Part shown: positions 6,563-10,847 of the stretch, piece by piece
How the letters are laid out: each line of letters opens with the position of its first letter
Position numbering within the stretch: position 1 is the first letter of the stretch
Origin: Paraglomus occultum
Lineage: Eukaryota; Glomeromycota; Glomeromycetes; Paraglomerales; Paraglomeraceae
DNA length: 10,847 nucleotides
Assembly (NCBI GenBank): GCA_910592205.1
Contig: CAJVPJ010001286.1
Span: 1-10,847 of the forward strand
Direction: 5' to 3'
Position numbers and translations under genes: made by a program
The notes under the pieces: generated by a model
Told to the model about the DNA's origin: nothing
What the model saw: only the letters and a program-made list of their open reading frames with translations
The model's database searches: none

Positions 6563-7217
6563 GATTGTATTCGAGCAGTCACAGAATATTTAAATGCAAT
6601 TCATGGCTTGTACAATCCACAGGACAACGAGATTAGTTTCTGCAATTGCAAACACTCCCAATGTGTTTAAATCCACCTGATATTCAGCGTGCAGAACAGG
6701 AAGAGTTTCTCCAGAAGTTCGATCATATCTCGAAATCCGATCTAGGTCAGTTGCTTCAACCTTCATTCAGACGAAGCAAAATAATATTCAACCGACAAGA
6801 AAAGTATATGATGTTTGTACTACAGGCTTGCGCGGGAGGCAGGAGACCTTCAGAGTGCACTCAATGTCGTATCACAGATGTACAGAAAAGCTACAGTGCC
6901 TCTCGCTAGATGTCTATCCGACAAAAGAATTTATTCTTGTTTACCTCTAACTTTAACAAATGAAAAACTTATTAAACAGACAGTCGGAAAACTAGCCAAA
7001 GATCTACCACTTGAGAACGCCCAGTGCAAATAAGTTAAAATGGATGAAGATTTATGGCATGCTTTACCTCGTTCTATGACTAAACCGCTTGTCGCAAATT
7101 AAGGAAAATCCGCGTATTTAGATCAAAGATACAGAACTAGCTGAAGCTATGTTCAAGTTGGCCGAAAAATTTGTTGCTCGTGCCATAAGACAGAAAGTCG
7201 TATTACGTGTAAGGTGA
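6563..7217 (+). pseudogene. Broken coding sequence of an unidentified helical protein
   Basis: Several plus-strand stretches look like protein but change frame. The first reads EYLNAIHGLYNPQDNEIS (6584 on). The second, in another frame, includes RAEQEEFLQKFDHISKSDLG and IFNRQEKYMM (about 6690-6813). The third, from 6815, reads LYYRLAREAGDLQSALNVVS and continues to a stop at 7031. The fourth has ELAEAMFKLAEKFVARAIRQ (about 7130-7190). All look alpha-helical. The third recalls the helical repeats of FAT domains in PI3K-like kinases (A-R-x-x-G-x-x-Q-x-A-x-N), but the match is too short to name the gene. Frame changes could also be introns, although no convincing GT-AG pairs joining the pieces were found. 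It lies just after transposon debris, consistent with a gene broken by insertions. Confidence 0.4.
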
Positions 7218-8060
7218 TAATGCATTTGCGTGATATGATTTGTTGTCGCCAAAGTATTAATCACAGCTTTTCTACTCCAACGGCATTAGGTAGTGGCGTT
7301 AGCAAAGATATCAACGTTCTTTATTCAGATTGAGCAGTCTGGGCAATCTACAATAGTCGTAAAATCCGAGATTGTTTGGGCGCTTGTACGAAAACACCAA
7401 ATTTCGCAAGGGAACAGCTGGAGAAATTAAGAGAAATACAAATATTACCATCGACTAATCCACTTGTTCGCTGGCCACCTACTGGGCCGTAAGTGAGTGA
7501 TTACCCATTAGTCAATAAAATGTGAGATAACAAAGAATCAGATGAACGAAACTTGTTTTCTCGCTGATTCTGATGAAAGCACATCTCGGTGCGCTCAAAG
7601 CCGAATCGAAGCCGTGAATGAAAAGCTAGATGTACCGTATCACAGTTACGATCTCAGGGGATATTGACAAGAGCGATTTTTTTGAATCCTGCGACCCGGC
7701 TAGTGGAAAGCTTTTCGGTAAATGATTTGCAATTACCATGGTTGACTAGACAATATGCTACATAATGCGATAGTTCAATCCAAATATATTATCAGAGGAA
7801 GAGTTCCCTTGTCGAAAATATATTGAACATGAGGTCAGAAGGCATACAAGATACTCTTCCATTTTCTTGAAGCTCAGGCGCATACAAAAACGCTAATAGT
7901 ACTACTAAGAAGCGAAGCCTGATTTCTCCAAGACAGTTGAGATTTATTATTTATTCAGGACATATTATCAGAAATTGAAGAGATAAATGGACCCAATGAG
8001 TGTGATGAGCTCCAACGACTTTTGCACTATTATGAGATTGTATAGAATGCAGCTTAGATC
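7218..8060 (+). other. Decayed region with short coding-like scraps, no identifiable gene
   Basis: Two scraps on the plus strand stand out among many stops: FAREQLEKLREIQILPSTNP (about 7411-7470) and DILSEIEEINGPNECDELQR (about 7959-8018). Both look alpha-helical and continue the strand of the broken coding sequence to their left, so they may be remains of the same gene. No family was recognised. Confidence 0.3.
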
Positions 8061-8227
8061 ACAGTAACGTATGACAGAATGCGCCTTGGAGAGTGTGAAT
8101 GATATTTGTTTGAAAAGTTTGTATTCAGTACTCACTGTCTGTTGCATAAAAATTAAGCAGAGCCCCACCTCGAACCATAATGGTTGAGCGTAATACTTGA
8201 GAGGTCTCGGTCAACTGGTCGTTTTTA

Positions 8228-8356
8228 TCGATAGCACCATTATGTCAATATCCTTCTGTTCCAGTTCTCCGCCAATTCCCCACGAGTATTTCTGCGAAAT
8301 GTGAAACAGACTACGTCTATGTATTTGACGAACGCCTTTTTTCTCAACTTTATTAG
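8228..8356 (+). other. Open coding-like scrap of unknown origin
   Basis: A plus-strand stretch reads SIAPLCQYPSVPVLRQFPTS, then ISAKCETDYVYVFDERLFSQ, to a stop at 8354-8356. The composition resembles real protein more than random AT-rich DNA, and it shares the strand of the scraps to its left. It could be an exon remnant. The minus-strand frame over the same bases (8240-8425) is also open and cannot be excluded, though it looks less natural. Confidence 0.25.
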
Positions 8357-9600
8357 TGTATTTTCACCTTCACTTACTTTAATCGGACCTAACAATTTTA
8401 TTAGATCGTGTCGCAACGCAAACAATGTTGATGATTTGATTTAAATGCATGCGGCTCTCGTACTTGGATCTCTTCTTTGTAGTAAACCATTCGAGTACTT
8501 TACAACCACTTTGCTGTGATTAACTGGCCAGTTGACGTACAAGACATCTTTTGATCGATTTTGAGATGAAACCCGTCTTTGTAAGTAGATCCGTCAAGGA
8601 ATTGGTGCAGTAACACGAATCATACCACTGTCATTTTTTTGTAAAACATGACTGTATTTATAAACGTGTATGCAGAGTCGTTTAGAGATGGCATGAGAAG
8701 TATTCGGCTATTATTATTATACTCTGAATTGCTTTGATGTAGCTATCGACTAATAAGCAAGTTGCTGAGCATTCGTCTATCGATGCTTTGCGTAATCTCT
8801 TGACGACTAATAAGGGAAGTGTTCACTTTAGAAAGACTGTGATTATAAGACAGCGACTTCTCGTAGATTAGCATCCTCATCTTCTTCAATACCTTATGTT
8901 TAGTACAAAAAAGGTGTTGGTAGTATAGACGACGTATAACACGAGAGTTTAATATACTCGTTCGATCCAATAAAGTTACTGTGAATCAATTATCATTGTG
9001 AATATATTGTGACTTTATCGTTTAAGTTAAAATATGATTAATTATTTCGTTAATGAGGGGGAAACCTATGCCAAAATATTAGTAGAGTATCGGAGCCATA
9101 GAGTGTGATAGAGACACGACGCGAAATGCGGATATTCTTGATGAAAAAGTCCATAAGAGTTTAATGTGCGGCAGAAACTAACGAATAATATCTACGATAT
9201 AGCATGTGTACGAATTAAACATTTTATGTGAAAAGTTAATCAAATTTTATAAATACATTGTTAATAATTAATTCGTTACAGTATTTCTTCCGTATGAGAA
9301 AACGGCGACGTTATTAATTAACGAAAATTAATAGACCATTATAATTAAGAGATTAAAAATGTTGTACTTCTTATTTAATAGTATATATTGATAAATATTG
9401 CGAATAGTATAGAAAGGCTGGTGGAGAATATCTATTGCCTAAGATATGTTCGACATGTGAACCTATTGTAAATCTGCGATACGAAACATGGATCATAATG
9501 GTCAACATAAACCATTCGTCTAGCTATAATGAAATTATTCTTCGAAAAAATAATTGGTAGCTATGTGAGAAAATAGATACTTGAATAATATAATAAGTTG
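8357..9600. other. Long AT-rich region, no gene seen
   Basis: Frames are short on both strands. The longest is a 75-codon minus-strand frame at 8743-8970; it and its plus-strand opposite show no recognised motif. From about 8970 to 9600 the DNA is very AT-rich and stop-dense. No tRNA-like cloverleaf or T-loop sequence was noticed. Confidence 0.45.
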
Positions 9601-9694
9601 GCTAAGTTGTGACCTCATCACTACACTACAGGGCCCTATTGTCACGGTGAGGGGACGCAGCCGCCTCGCGAAGAAAAATCGCTGACAGGTATTG

Positions 9695-9720
9695 CCTGCA
9701 ACAGATGAGAGTGTTGCAGG
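9695..9720. repeat. Perfect 9-bp stem-loop
   Basis: CCTGCAACA (9695-9703) and TGTTGCAGG (9712-9720) are exact inverted copies around an 8-nt loop. It lies in a GC-richer island of about 120 bp (9605-9725) that also holds the palindrome AGGGCCCT (9630-9637), inside otherwise AT-rich DNA. It may be the end of a small transposable element; there is no evidence for a functional RNA. Confidence 0.5.
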
Positions 9721-10770
9721 TGTTGGTTTATTATGTAAAACATTCTTGATTCATGGCGTAAGTTTGTTTTCATTGACTTGAATTTATTATTATTATAGCA
9801 ACAAAGCTGTTATTAATTACTGACAGTTTATTTTTCATTCAAAGAATCTTGTAACACAGGTTGGAATAATGATAAACATCTTCATAAAAAAGCCAAAGCA
9901 TCTAAACATAAATTACTTGATATTAATATGTGATATTATAAATTTGCTATTCATTGCTGTGGGTTTTTCCTCCTTTACCTTGTCAAGACACAATTGACGT
10001 TTCTGTGTGTACAGCCATTACTTATTATTAAACGCGTTAACTTTATTCAGGCATTGTTAAAGCGCGCGTGCATCTTTATGCTTCAGAAAATTTTTACAAA
10101 GATTAAGATAAAGCTTCTTGATAATCACAATGGCTTGTTGGATTTCTTATTCTTTTCATGTTAAATTTAGACATTCGATGTAACACAATTGCAAATCACG
10201 GGCGTGCATAGGATACAATAGTAATAGGAGGCGGAAAAAACTGTCAATGCAGATATGGAAGGCGTGCATTCATCTCTAATTCCCGAGCTTGGGAACAGGT
10301 AAGGCGTACACATATGGAGGGTTGAATAGGTGCCTTATCCTCTCGAAAAAATTATATTCTCTTTATTTTCAAGAGAATTCGTATAAGAGTGTGTGGTTTT
10401 CCAGAACATTAATATAGTCCGTGACCGTGATTTTCCATCCGCCCTGACAGGATAATATCATTTGAATATGCATCTATTTGCCACAAAAGTTCGTTGGCCT
10501 GCAAACAGACAGTTGCGACATGAACGTCCTTTTCCCGGAAAGGTCTCTATCGTAGTAGTCTCAGTGTCAGCAAAATAGCGTCAAGTACCAAAAAGTAGCT
10601 TAGGCTTTAATACGGGTTTGTGGATAAACAAAAAGCCGAAAGTCAAAGTCGGACCACAGGTCGGTCATGTTTCACAGTTACTCTTAAGTGCTCACAGAGA
10701 TCCCCACTGTGGAAGTAAGATAGCATCCAAAACGTTATTATTATAGTTAGCGCAACGGAACAATGAACAG
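9721..10770. other. Intergenic DNA, no gene seen
   Basis: No frame of useful length and no protein motif was recognised on either strand. The stretch is moderately AT-rich with GC-richer patches near 10030-10075 and 10500-10550. It may contain regulatory sequence for a gene beyond the window or old repeat sequence, but nothing specific can be supported. Confidence 0.45.
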
Positions 10771-10775
10771 TTAAT

Positions 10776-10847
10776 TACAGTCAAACCTCGTTATACCGAA
10801 GTGTCGGGGGAGGCATCCACGATTCGGTATAACGAGACATTCGGTAT
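10776..10847 (+). mobile_element. Left end of a pogo/Tigger-like transposon running off the window
   Basis: TA at 10776-10777 is followed by CAGTCAAACCTCGTTATACC, closely resembling the terminal inverted repeats of pogo/Tigger-type elements, which insert at TA. Inside it CTCGTTATACCGAA (10787-10800) is repeated in inverted form at 10823-10836, and TTCGGTAT recurs at 10840-10847, giving subterminal repeats suited to transposase binding. The transposase gene and right end would lie beyond the window. The end looks less eroded than the TACAGTCAC copies at 5885-6527. Confidence 0.65.

Noticed and set aside
7968-8168. 66-codon minus-strand frame
   Set aside because: It is opposite the plus-strand scrap at about 7959-8018, which looks more like protein, and it has no recognised motif.
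8743-8970. 75-codon minus-strand frame, and plus-strand reading SIDALRNLLTTNKGSVHFRK opposite it
   Set aside because: Both are short and no family was recognised. Neither strand could be preferred, so it is not called a gene.
1-10847. tRNA, rRNA or CRISPR array
   Set aside because: No T-loop/acceptor-like pattern, rRNA-like sequence or regularly spaced repeat/spacer series was seen. The only regular arrays are the coding repeats and the heptamer microsatellite.

Overview
The window looks like nuclear DNA of an AT-rich filamentous fungus. The evidence is short GT-AG introns (80 and 83 nt) in a small nuclear-type gene, two mitochondrial-type nuclear genes, and much decayed Tc1, pogo and BED/hAT-like transposon sequence. 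The style of the transposon relics and base composition suggest an early-diverging lineage such as Glomeromycotina, but that is an inference and not shown by the sequence.

Layout. Positions 1-458 are leader or intergenic DNA with two short upstream ORFs. Positions 459-2603 (+) hold an intact 714-codon gene: a putative mitochondrial SpoU/TrmH-family RNA 2'-O-methyltransferase of the MRM3/YsgA type. Its N-terminal half is a charged, tandemly repeated W-x-D-R-F region, and several usual catalytic positions are substituted. Positions 2604-5351 are intergenic: a polyadenylation hexamer, a nested palindrome, a heptamer tandem array, a broken Tc1-like transposase (3595-4014) and a broken BED/hAT-like fragment (4151-4480). 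Positions 5352-5799 (-) are a complete three-exon gene for the complex I accessory subunit NDUFA2 (B8 / NUO-10.5).

Positions 5885-6527 hold three same-direction copies of a TACAGTCAC-type motif that resembles pogo/Tigger transposon ends. Between the first two lies an orphan, frameshifted fragment of an ASCC3/Slh1-type RNA helicase ending at a splice-donor-like GT. Between the second and third lies a decayed pogo (CENP-B-like) transposase N-terminus. From about 6560 to 8360 there are several short plus-strand coding-like fragments broken by stops and frame changes, apparently the remains of one or more unidentified genes. From 8360 to 10770 almost nothing can be assigned. At 10776 another pogo-like terminal repeat begins and runs off the window.

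The two intact genes both serve mitochondria (RNA modification and respiratory complex I). They are about 2.7 kb apart on opposite strands and separated by transposon debris, so there is no reason to think they are co-regulated. No tRNA, rRNA or CRISPR array was seen. The most noteworthy features are the expanding repeat region fused to a degenerate SPOUT domain, the overlapping uORF/start arrangement, and the helicase fragment lying among transposon ends.
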